Assembly: GCA_026874595.1 (NCBI GenBank)
Contig: CM049309.1
Location: 17,192,576-17,256,575 of the forward strand
DNA from: Sipunculus nudus
Lineage: Eukaryota; Annelida; Sipuncula; Golfingiida; Sipunculidae
Length of the DNA stretch: 64,000 nucleotides
Reading direction: 5' to 3'
The position numbers and the translations under genes are program-made. The first letter of the stretch is position 1. Each line of letters starts with the position of its first letter. This document shows positions 26,440 through 38,086 of the stretch, in pieces. The notes beneath the pieces are model-generated. The model did not search any database and was not told the DNA's origin. It was given only the letters and a program-made list of their open reading frames with translations.

Positions 26440-27260
26440 CTGTTTATCAGATATGGCCAGGCTGTGCCAGGCTGTTTTTTATCAAGGGTTATTGGGACCT
26501 TTACTTAAAAAGCCTACACTACATCCTACTATACCAAGAAATTATCGATCTATCACGATCTCATGTACCATATCTAAAATTATAGAATTATATATACTGG
26601 ATGAGTCTGATTTTCACAAATTAAGTGATTTTCAATTCGGATTTGTTGCAGGGAGAGGTACTAATATGGCCTAATATATATACTAGCTAAAGATGTCATA
26701 ACGTTTGATGCTGTAACACATGCTATTTTTTTTACATAAGCTATGAATGTTATACCTGATCACTTCTGGCTACTGATTGTTTAAAAGTCAATTACAGTTC
26801 AAATTGAATGGGTTTCACAGCTGAGTGAGTTCAAATAACCAAGGCCACACGTCAGAGAGGGTTAACTTCTCAGTTCTTTTAAATTTATTTTATTAAGATT
26901 TGATCCGCGAACTTTGAAATTCGAAAGGTGGCATAGGGATTAATAATTTATGTTATAATGTATTTTGTTATGCTGATGATCTCATTTAGGCAAGTTTGAC
27001 TGCCTCTGATTTAACTTATAGATATATAACACAACATGGTCTTGGGGTTAATCCATTTAAAACGGAGTATGTCGTGTTTTGGTAGTGCAAACTACAACCT
27101 AACCCTGAGTGGCGACTTGATGGTGTTAAGCTTGCTGAATGTAAAAGGGTGAAATATCTTGGTGTTACTTTGTCAAATTCCAGTCCTAAGGTGCATATTG
27201 AAAACCGCATAAATGCATGCAGGAGGGCATTTTATTTTTTTTCAAGGAGCAGGTTACTCA
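26440..27260 (+). pseudogene. Decayed LINE ORF2, reverse transcriptase part
   Basis: The frame at 26,453-26,674 reads GPLLKKPTLHPTIPRNYRSI, TISKIIE, then FQFGFVAGRGT, matching early reverse transcriptase blocks. Near 26,960 the sequence reads NVFCYADDLI followed by a stop, which is the catalytic Y-A-D-D box. Near 27,040-27,240 come NPFKTEYVVF, WRLDGVKL, VKYLGVTLSNS and INACRRAFY, the usual block after the active site. Stops and frame changes separate these parts. It belongs with the endonuclease part at 25,110 as one inactive element. Confidence 0.8.
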
Positions 27261-29090
27261 AACATTGTAACTGAGGTTGATTTTTTATCTTATGTGTGGA
27301 AAAACAGCTATAAGTCTTGTGTTGATGTGTGTTTTCAGTAAATAATCTTTAGAAAAAATGGAAAAGTTACAGTAACAACTACAAAAAGTTGTATTGTTTA
27401 CACAAATATTGCAAAAACTCTCTAATACTGAAAGCTTTGAATGTAAGTAGGATACAAACCACAGTTGAATTGAATGGCCTTGGTTTAACTCGCTCCATCT
27501 TATGACTTCTTGATTATTCCTAACCCCAAGGATATAAAACCTGAAATCCAGAAGGCTTAATAATAAGATATCATTCTAATCGCACGGATACCTTCATCCT
27601 CATTCAATAGCCAGTGCCACCAAGAGGCCATGGACCTATCCTTTGAAAAAAACCTAGGCGAAAGGATATAAATTCCATGGAGAAACTAACTTATACACCA
27701 GGTCAAGAATATTTTTATTTCCTAACATTCATTTGGAGTTTTCTATCAATATACTTGTACGTTCTTGCGCACAATAGAAGAAAAAGTACCTTAAGAAAGA
27801 CAGACAAGGAAACATTAGAATCTGCTTAGGACATATATAATAGAAAAGGAAACATTTAGATTTTTTGTACTCTGTAAAACATTTCTTCTGCATCTCACTG
27901 ACTGTATCAATGACCTTAGTCGTATATTAACATTTTCAGCAGGGCTTAAAAGAATTGCTTCGTGTCTTGGGTCGTAAAATAAATTCATTTCCCATGCGTA
28001 GGTCGTTTAATAAACGAGGGAGCACAACCAATGGTTCATAACAGGAGATCGATTCTCAGAGTACTTCTAATTCAACTAATGCCGTGCCCTGCACCGGGCA
28101 GCCCAGCCTGATTGTGGCTTGTATGTTTTTATTTTGGTCTATACATTTCCGTCTGATATTAGAAGATTCCCAGTCTAAGCCGGTTTTTGTTTTTCTCTTG
28201 CTTTTATGTTCACCGAAACGTAGTGTTTTGCAGACGAATGTCAATGACGAATGGTATACCTAATTTACAACATACGTTAACAATGGGTGGATTCATTGGC
28301 GGTAAATCACACTCCGTATTCATTTGTTCTCACAAGGACCAGAACTTGCAGGAAAGCCGTCTGGTACATGCTCTGTGTGGGATGATAACAAACTCCTTTC
28401 GGGTCTCCCCCACCTGGGCTTCTTTTGGCTTTTTAATGCTGATATTCTTTATGGCCACAGACTCAGTTCTAGTTCATTGGGAACAGCAGATTTTGTCCCG
28501 GCATAGTCACATGGCGGCTTCCGTAATATATCAGTAACAGACGCAACTACCAGCTCTTGGCAGAAATCGTTATTTCATTTGTGATGGTTTTAGTACCAAA
28601 GGTTGGATCGAGGGTTATTCTGAATGAATAATTTTTAGTTTATACCCAGGATAAATAGCTTCATCAGGAAAAATATATGTCTCACTTTTTTGTGGAGTAA
28701 TATTTTATTAAAAAGATGCCTGTCATTCATGTTCTTTCTTGAATATCGCCACTCGTAGACTGGTGTCCTACTCAATATTTAGCCCCTGACCTCTACAACC
28801 GTTGGCGCCAATCATGACATCATTCAGCATTTTTTACGAAACGTGTACACACCTACAGTATCATGAAGTTTTATAAGCAGCATTATATTAATATAGGAAC
28901 ATCAACTATAAGATAGTAATATATAGCAACATAAACCATTAGAAAGTAATATAGTAAGTCATATGGTTTATGTCTTATCGCACAGCAAAAATGCCATAAA
29001 TTCCAGTGTCTTTTCAGCTACATTTTTTTCTGTATTTGTATTTTTACCAATAGTTATGTAACTTGTCTTTGACATCTGTGCTTTTCATCG
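27261..29090. other. LINE tail and spacer, no gene supported
   Basis: The first several hundred bases may be the remainder of the LINE. The plus-strand frame at 28,187-28,537 (116 codons) overlaps another frame and shows no motif or splice site. Confidence 0.4.
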
Positions 29091-29094
29091 GTTT

Positions 29095-29610
29095 TAGAAT
29101 ATGGTACCTGAAGTTTGCTAGCTGGACTCAGGCCACACAAAACAAAATAATTGTTTTACGGATTATTTTTTTCGTAGATTTTTTTAATGAAACCATACAG
29201 GTCCTCTGTTATGAAGATGACTTGTGCTAGTTCAAAATTCTTCAATACAATCCTTAATGGCAGTGGGACTAATATTTGTGTGGATCGTATTCACCAAATA
29301 AATAATTAAATTAAATTTTTTTTTTTTTTAATTTGCAAATGTCCATGTATTGTGTCTATAAATATCATGCATGAAATTTACTGGCTGGGCTTTAGCTACA
29401 TAAAACGAAATAATTTTTCTACGGATTTTTATTTAATGAAGACCATACAGATGCCCTGTATAATGATGCTGATTTGAGCTATATGGCACATATTCTTCTA
29501 AATAATCCTTAAAGCTAAAAGATCGGACTGATATTTGTTTTGATCATAATTATACACCATATCAATAACCGAATAAAATTTGTATTTTCTTGCATATATA
29601 CATGGAGCAA
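29095..29610 (+). repeat. Diverged tandem duplication, unit about 280 bp
   Basis: About 29,105-29,345 and 29,370-29,600 share the same order of words: CTGG-CT--GC-ACA-AAAACRAAATAAT, ACGGATT, ACCATACAG..CCTCTGT or GCCCTGT, TTCAAAATTCTTC or CATATTCTTC, and GGGACTAATATTTGT or CGGACTGATATTTGT. A further pair built on TCTGACCTCATTAAATATGC lies just downstream at 29,725 and 29,845. Confidence 0.65.
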
Positions 29611-30990
29611 TCAGTAGAACAACTTTTTTTTGTATGTGGCCTTATTGGTAAAGATTTGTATATGATTTAAATAAACAAGAGCACCGCAAACGTGCATAAT
29701 TCGCCAGTCATATTTCTTGTGATCTCTGACCTCATTAAATATGCGTGAATTTGGCTGAGAACAAAATTCAGGTGAGAAACTGTATTGATTGATATTTATA
29801 CTGAGTTTCATGAATATCTATCTGAATTTTGTTAAATCATCACCTCTGACCTCATTAAATATGCTTGGATTTTGCCGGGTATCAAACTGAGGCGAGATAT
29901 TATAATTGTTTATATTTCTGTTTCATAGACGGGAGTATGACAAAGCAGGCAAAACTAGTGCTAGACTTAAATTTCTGATAGAAACATAACCATGTGCTTA
30001 CAATGTTTCATACCGTGACTTAATACTGGCATGTTTTCAAGAACAAACATCTATAAGACCTATTCCTTCATCAATTATCAAACTGTGTTGCATATATATG
30101 ACTCAAAGCACCAAGCTGAATGTACGTAAAAGTGCCCAATGTACGACCACTGAGTGGGGCCATGTACAACAAAAATATGCCGGAGTTTGTTTGTCTCCAT
30201 ATTTCCTGCTCGGTACACAGTCCTGCTGTGAATTTTGCAAAAAAATTCTGTAAGCCCAAGAAAATATACACAGACAATGGCACAGTATTTACATAATAAA
30301 CCGTAATTACTCTTTTACCAATATATTCATACAGGATTTTTGCATTTTATTTATGTTCTTCTGGCGTCAATGGATTGATACGTACTGACCTATTGATATG
30401 CCCTCCAAGGGCATGCCATGTAGGCCCCGCCTCAAAATTACAGTAATTGGCAAGGGCAGATTTTATTAGTTGTGTTTTTCTGCGGAATAGACGGGTTGTT
30501 TTATATGAACTGATGGAGCACAACCCTAAAGAAGAAAGTTAGTATATCAGGAGACAAATTAGGTGAAAAAATGTTTTTAATTACTCACGAAAATGTATAG
30601 AGTACTGGCATTAAGTACTGTAAAGACGTGTTTTCAAGAGGACGCCATTTATCTTCATAATAGGTTATGGTCAGGCATAGGGGCAATTTACATCTTATCG
30701 GTTTTTGCTAATACATGAATATATAATATAACATGATATATAATATAATATACATATGTATGTGTGTATGTGTTTAGGTGTGCACTGGTATGGGAACGGT
30801 AACTGTCTCAACGGTTACTGCCTTCTGTAGACACTGGGTTACCTTTCAGGTGTGCTTGGAATTTGCAAAGGTATAAGCTGCAGTATACAGAATTGTTTCT
30901 GCATAACTTGCTATGTTTTATATGGATTGTACAATCGGCTAAAATAACTATATAATAATACGAGGTTCTCTCCACGACTCCAATGGTTGC
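29611..30990. other. AT-rich spacer, no gene seen
   Basis: No exon or RNA gene is supported, apart from the short direct repeat noted at 29,725 and 29,845. Confidence 0.4.
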
Positions 30991-30994
30991 GTTC

Positions 30995-31115
30995 AGTAGT
31001 CTCAAGGGGTGGTGGAATCTGGAGGACCCGGAGAAATCAACCGACCTTGGACGAGCCTCTACAACCCACCCTCATGGCAACTCCGGGGATCGAACCAGGT
31101 ATGCAAGGGGAGAAC
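30995..31115 (-). mobile_element. SINE fragment with intact B box
   Basis: On the minus strand it reads CTTGCATACCTGGTTCGATC then CCCGGAGTTGCCATGAGGGT. GGTTCGATCC is a good RNA polymerase III B box. The downstream words GGTCGGTTGATTTCTCCGGG and TCCTCCAGATTCCACC resemble a SINE body that, from memory, is widespread in invertebrate genomes. Confidence 0.6.
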
Positions 31116-31347
31116 AGAGGTTAATATCACTTAAATGTCCGGACAAATGGGATTTTTAGAGTGCTTAATTTGCAACAATACACATTACATTATACACAGA
31201 GGCCAAGAATGAACGAAAAGTAAATATTAGACACGTGTTTTATTGACATTAATAAGCATATGTACAGAATTTCAATAAAATAGTCTCATTTGTTACCTCA
31301 CCTATATGAAAGAATACCTCGCGGTCTGTGCAATAACGTATCAATAA

Positions 31348-31348
31348 C

Positions 31349-31386
<38 letters not shown>
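31348..31386. repeat. (TA)n microsatellite
   Basis: A TA run of about 38 bases. Confidence 0.95.
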
Positions 31387-31389
<3 letters not shown>

Positions 31390-32280
31390 AAGTTCTTATT
31401 GTTTATTAAATTAATGACAAATGGCAACTGCAGGCCTGTGAATTATCCTCCTTCCAAGCTAACATTTCCAGTAAACATCTGTAACATCATTCACAACTTC
31501 GTTATCACCGAACAAAAGTGTGAATTTTTTATGGCGTTCCCCATTTACGTCAGTATAATGAAGTGAATTTGACTCTGATGTTCAATTATAAGTTCTGAAT
31601 TTTATTTCTATGTGAGGACGTGCCAAGTTGTAATTATATAAATGCCATTTAAAGGCCATTCATACAAAACGCAACCGACAAATTTCATACAAAATAATCC
31701 TTTTGGTTGTTAGCGAATGGAACTATGACGTCATCGCGTTGATGTCTGTACTTCTGTTCACACATCGTCCGACCGTGTAATTTGCATAGCTTAATTGGAA
31801 GTGTCCCAGTTACGACACGAATAGCAAACCTTGCCTGCATTCATCACTTATTATTAACATGTACCTCCTTTTTTCGTCATAAATAATCATTATGAATCAA
31901 TTTATAATCATTCTCAACAACAATATAACTAACTTATCCTCATGCACACACGACTGATTCATTTTGATCTGATTGTCAAGAAAATGAAATTTTACAATTA
32001 AAAATATCACGTTTATTAGCAGTGTCTTTGGTACCTTAAATGCTATCCTATGGCTTATTTACAAAAAGAGATTCTTAATTAGCGTGTTGTTAGCAAAATT
32101 TAGGTGCCTGTACTACGTCCGTACCGAGCCGACGTCTCCTTGTTCATTAAAACCATAAGAATTCCATATTAATATTTGCTTCATATTGCAGAGTATACCA
32201 TACACACTGTCATAAACACGGTATGATGATATAATGTTTCATTTTTCGTCGCTATTTATGTCAGATTTCACCGCAAGCAA
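31387..32280. other. Spacer, possible end of 3' region
   Basis: No gene is seen. On the minus strand an AATAAA lies at 32,012-32,017, about 1 kb past the stop codon of the minus-strand gene. It is a possible but unproven poly(A) signal. Confidence 0.3.
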
Positions 32281-32920
32281 TTCATCACTCCATTTGAATC
32301 AAGGCTCGGGTTTGGTATGGTCCGCTGTGGTTCAATACGGCGCCACATACATGAAACCCATCGGGAATTAGCGGGAAGAAAACTGTTGAAACTCTCCATT
32401 GCCCGCCATAAACCATATAATGGATTGCTCACACTTCCTAGCAGAATAGACGTAGAATTTTCCCAGTTTGTATCGAGGCTTCAATTTAATTCCGTGGCCT
32501 GGTTGGTCGGGCTGATGCCTTCATGGGCCATTAGCCGGCGAGAAACCTTGATCTATAGCCTATCATTTTGACGCCGTGTAAATAATGATTCATTTCCGTT
32601 AATGCCAATACACCAAGAAGAACACAAGCATGGCCGACCGCCTGCCAGATCGAGGCTAGGAATCCCGATAAGAGTGCAAACATATTGGACAAAAATTACC
32701 GTCTCCAAGGAATTCGTCGGATATTCTGCAAACCCAGTAACAGTGTGGTGGTTATTTGACTAATGCGCTGTTAAGATGAGCTAGGCGTTGATACAACCGG
32801 TCTGTAAGCGATTTGATCTCCCAGGCTGGTGTTTTAATTGAACCGAACAGCGGGTGCCAATTAGAAATATGGCATTTTCAAGCCTCGGCTATAACGGCAA
32901 GGCGATAACACAAGACCTGT
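32281..32920. other. GC-richer unique block 3' of the gene
   Basis: It directly follows the stop codon at 33,011 on the minus strand. It is repeat-free, more GC-rich than its surroundings, and carries AT-core words such as TAATGA and TAATTG. It may be the 3' untranslated region of the minus-strand gene (an ATTAAA lies at 32,833-32,838 on that strand) or a regulatory block. The 84-codon plus frame at 32,317-32,571 has no motif. Confidence 0.35.
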
Positions 32921-33010
32921 TCAAAATACTTTTTTTTTCTAAGATAAGTATGATTATCTCACAATGGGAAGCTTGCTCTTAATATACAGCCATGGCAGTT
33001 TATGCGCACG

Positions 33011-33306
33011 TCACCTGAGTGTACACAATAGGAAAACCAGGGTTAAGCTGGCCCATGCACACGGCACGCTACTTGATGCTCCGCCCGTAGGTCCCCCTTT
33101 TTGTTCGTATGAAAACCCTTCCTTGCTTTGTGAGACTGATTTTGTGCTTTCCGGATTTGCGCCCATATCCTCCTGGGAGTCCTTGGAGCGAATGACGATC
33201 ATTGAACTGGATTTTGTTGTGATTATTCCAGGATCTGGTGGCAGCGATGATGCCAGGGTCGGTATGAAGGTCAAGGTCGAGGTCGCGGGTTCAAGGACGC
33301 AGGCGT
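33011..33306 (-). CDS. Exon 12: Ser/Thr stalk, hydrophobic tail and stop
   Basis: The acceptor is TTTTCTCTTTCACAG. It encodes ACVLEPATSTLTFIPTLASS and onward, ending GGASSSVPCAWASLTLVFLL, CTLR and TGA (33,011-33,013). The stalk is rich in Ser, Thr, Pro and Lys. The last 16 residues are hydrophobic with almost no basic cytoplasmic tail and small residues (G-A-S-S-S) just before them, as in GPI-anchor signals. A short transmembrane anchor is the alternative. Confidence 0.87.
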
Positions 33307-33750
33307 CTGTGAAAGAGAAAAATAATTGGATTTATGGCTTTTCTGGCTTAAAACTAAAATGTTCCTAACAGCGTTTTAGTGAATAATGATGACACAAATG
33401 ACTCTCGACAGGATATCGTTCGTTAAAATTAGTATTTTATGAGGACGTTATGGGTGGCACAGTGAATTTATAACCCACTGACCTGGGTTTTGTGACAGGG
33501 TCCAGGAAACGTGCATTACTTTTCTCTCGATTTCGACTTCAATCAATATATACAGAAAACAAAGGTTTATTGAAATTCCTCTGCCATAATGGTGAGGAAA
33601 TAGTGTTCGTACATTTAAAATAAAAACATTTAAAGTATAACATTTATAATGTTGATGTCGTAGCAGCAACAGATTAGCCATGATCATTGTACACAAAGCT
33701 CTTATTTGCTTATGTATCATTGTTTTTATGAACTGCTTAAATGTTTACAC

Positions 33751-33793
<43 letters not shown>

Positions 33794-36700
33794 GGCAGTC
33801 ATGCACACAAGTTTCTGAAACAAGAATCTTCAACTCCCAGCCTAACAAGGAGATGTCTTACCCCTTCCCCTGTCAAAAATATAAGAATTGTGTATAAATG
33901 TAATCATTGTCCAATATGCACAGCTAAGAAATTTTAGAAACGCGGGAGTAAGCGTCTGTGACGCACGAACTCTCACTTGGACGCACGCGGTTCTTTGTGT
34001 CCAAGCGTCCGGAAGTGTCCGGAAGCGAGGAATCATTGGCTGTTAAGCCCATTTGATTAAAGCCGGTTCTCGTAGCTCTGACCATTGACTTCTACCTCAA
34101 AACTAATCCATAGTGTAACACCTGTGCTGAAAACTGATCCTTAGATTTTTCTCTTATCGAGTACAATCATATAATGACACATTAGCTAAGCCTTTAATGA
34201 TACCAAGATGACGTAAAAAAAAAGATATAATTTTACACAACCCTACAACACTTGAAACTGATAACCAGGGGCAGATCCAGGATTTAGGAAAAGGGGGGTC
34301 CAACCCAGGAGGACTAATGAAAATCCTAAAAAAAAGGTCATCAGGTCCGGAAAAGGGGGGGGGTCCAGGCTGCAAAATTTCAGCTGAAACCCTTTAGAAA
34401 AGGTTGCTTCGGGTGAAAAAGAGGGGGTCCGGACCCCCTGGACCCCCCCCCCCCCCCTCACATGGATCCGCTTCTGATAACCCCCGACTGGGACTCTCCA
34501 AATTTCAATATGGTGGGCCAGAACTCTGGCCGAAAGGTATCTGACTCCTCAATTTTTCTTTCGATAGAAAACACTGAAGTCTGTTGGCGTGTCATTTCTT
34601 TTAATGTTATTCGTTTGTTTAATTCTTAAATGTTAACGTTAAGCTAAACGTCTTACCTTCCTTTTTCTCTAGTCTGATTGGTAGGAACATACGTTTGATG
34701 ATGTTACTGACACCCACGTTGTACTTTTTGCTGGTGAATATAGAAATCTTGTCGCTGCTCTCAGTAATTTTCTGAAACACAGAAAGACATGACGGACTGA
34801 TCAGAAACGTAAGTTATAATTGATGAGTCACGTAAGACCAGGGAAACTGATGAAAAAGTAAATATTCTTTAACACTGAGGGGTATGCACCAATAAAGAGG
34901 AATAATAGCTAACGATAAAGCGTTAGCAGTTATAAGTTACGAAATGTCAGTTTGAATCTTATAGGTGCCAAATCACCATTCTGACGTTTATAAACTTAAG
35001 GTAATCCCTTGGAACTTTTATAAAAATAGGCCAGAAAACATTGTTATTACCGCACACAGGCTGCTTGTTTTGATTATATCAACGTGTTTATAATATGTGG
35101 GGGGCCTGCCAAAATAATTAAAACAAATTCAACAAGGCCACCTGGCAGCAAGTCAGATAAGCCAGAGCTTTGCAAAAGTGACTTTCTACCTCCGCATATA
35201 TGCAACTTACCACCTTAGGCTACATGTTTTTCCCGTTTGTTAACATAGCTGTGTTTACAAACATGTTGATGACAAACAAGTTCAGACTTCCTTCACGAAG
35301 GCCTTATAAGAACTTTTCACAACCAAAATTACCCTTAGATCATTTATATATACACAGAGGAAACCAGAAATCACATATATTTTTTTCAATAGGTACTGTG
35401 GTTGCCTTTTTATTCGCGACGGTTTTAATTTCGCGATATTCACGAATATAAAATAATCGCGAATATTAAACCCTCGGGAATAAAATGCCTCATCAACTAA
35501 GATGAACAAGATTGGATTAGTTATCCCACCTCTGGAAAGAACATAATCAGAAAACTAGTCGGTATTGAAACACGCGGTAATCTCTTGAACTATATATTAC
35601 TCTTACACAGGTCATATGAATGGGCACCTTTTAAACGTCTGATGTAACCGTCTTATAACAAAACAGACACCATTACAGTGATATAGTATCTGTGTAAATT
35701 TCACATAAGGTTAGCAAAGCAAACTATTAAGTTTTTGTTAAAACCCTGCATGACAGCCAATGGCCACTTAATATGACATTTATACGCAAAATTTTAATAT
35801 AAGGTATACCTGATAATAATAACTGTATAACTGTATCACATTAAGAGCTATCTGGATGATATTCATTCATCCTTTAAGTCATATATGCCTTTCAAAAATT
35901 CTAATCAATGGTAATTTGGCCTGTGTATGTGGTAATCAGAATCTCTCGCCCTTCTAATGAGAAAACACAATTTTAATCATGACTCACTGTTTTGACAAGC
36001 ATTTCCCGGAAATTACAACTATTGCATCAAGCCTCGAACTCTGTGACCACCAATAAACGTCGCACAATGTTCAACTGACTGGTAACGTCGGTAATGCTTG
36101 AGGTCAAATAAATTGTTAGCACAAATGAGCGTTTCTTTCTACCGGATGTTTAATCCCCGCACACACTGAGTGACTATAATGTGATTGGCTGCTACACTTT
36201 TTATTGGATGAGTGAGAGGAAAAAAAATGGAAAAAAAATCTAGTAATCGGCTTTTTTTGTTAATTATTTATGAAAATGTGCTTGCAAAAATCTTGGGAAT
36301 CACTTTTTTTCATTGAGATCTTGAATTTCTTGGTTTTTATAAGCAACTAGACTGCCTGCAGCAAGTTTTTATAAAAAAAATAAAATAAAACAAATTATAT
36401 AAAAAAAACTCTTATATTTTTAAATCAGACTGAAAAACGCTTTGCACTCGACCGTGTTGAACAAAACTCGTTGTATCTGGCGGTATAATAGACAATGAAA
36501 AGCATTTGTTTGATTTTGTCAACTTCTTAGATCATTTGGACGAATCGATTGGGTTTAGGCTCCTTGGACTATTTTCCCTCCGACACACAGTAAAAGGCTT
36601 TCCATTCGAGAATCCGCGATATTGTTTTCAAATATATAATGTTTAATTAATATGTATTTCAGCTAGATGTTTGTAAGTGCCGAACAAACCCAATTTTCCG

Positions 36701-38019
36701 AAACCCGGCAATGAACGATAATGGGGATACGCTATACAGTAAAATTAACATCAGGGGCATCTGTTATCTGTTCCAAATGTCCATTACTTTGACCAAAGAT
36801 CAGATTTGATAAAAAAAGCCGTATAAGAGATCTAACAATACACGGGCAGAAGAAGGAAAAAATAAACGTAACAATATTCCGGTTGATGTCTTGGCATTTG
36901 GAAGACCTAGAAAAACAACCTGTAATTTTCCTTTTCCCTACGGGGAGAGCTTTAATAAAGGTTAATAAATATTCATAAAGTTTCTGGTACTAACATAAAC
37001 GTTGCTCTGCTTAGACATGTGATTTGTATTCTGTGCGATGAGATATGTCGAATCTCCCTCCGTCCACTTCATCAAACAGTTCATCTCCAGACCTACAACA
37101 ATGAATAAATTGATAATTAATTATTGATGACAAGAGTATTTCTCCTTGGAATGTGTTAAAATTGATTTTACATAACTGATCCAATAAAAATACACACACG
37201 CAACAAATATACTACTCTCTCTACCTGTTCGAGAACCCTTAAAACTTTCTCTTAAAATATATATTATATTATATTATATTATATTATATTATATTATCTT
37301 ATATTATATTATATTATATTATATTATATTATATTATATTATATTATATATAATATTATTTTATATTATATTTTTATTAATTAAAAGTTTCTGATATCAC
37401 AGATCGTAAAAGTTGTGGTCTGAAATCAGGGTATTTAGCAAAGCCGATATTGAAGTTTTGAATAAAGATTTTGGCATTATTAATAACTATACCAACACCA
37501 CAATCACTACTGCTATTACTTCGTCTTCTATTACTACTATTGATAGTATTAGAAATAGTAGTGAAAGCAGTAGTAGTGACAGTACTACTACTAATGTTAC
37601 TGCTAATATTGTTAAACGTATTTTGGAAGATTTATTAGTACCTGCTAATTTTCCTTCACAGGAGTTAGAAAACTCTATGGCCTGTTTGTTGTGACAGTTT
37701 CCGCTCACGTGACAGTCAATCACTGAGTCCATCATTTTGTGACGTAAGCTGAACGGACATGATACAGTGCCAATGTTATCCGCTGAAAAAGAAACAATTA
37801 AATATAATATATATTACTCATTGACTATTCACGCCTATACCATGGTGTTGTCTAAATGGGTACATGAGAAAGGTCAACAATTGAAAATGTTAGCAAAACT
37901 GCAATTTTTTTTTCAAATCAACCTCAAAATACATGCATGTATAGACTTTTGATGTAATGACTGTTTTATTATTTAGATGTTTTTCCTATAATATTGATCA
38001 TAATTTAAATTAAATAATC

Positions 38020-38086
<67 letters not shown>

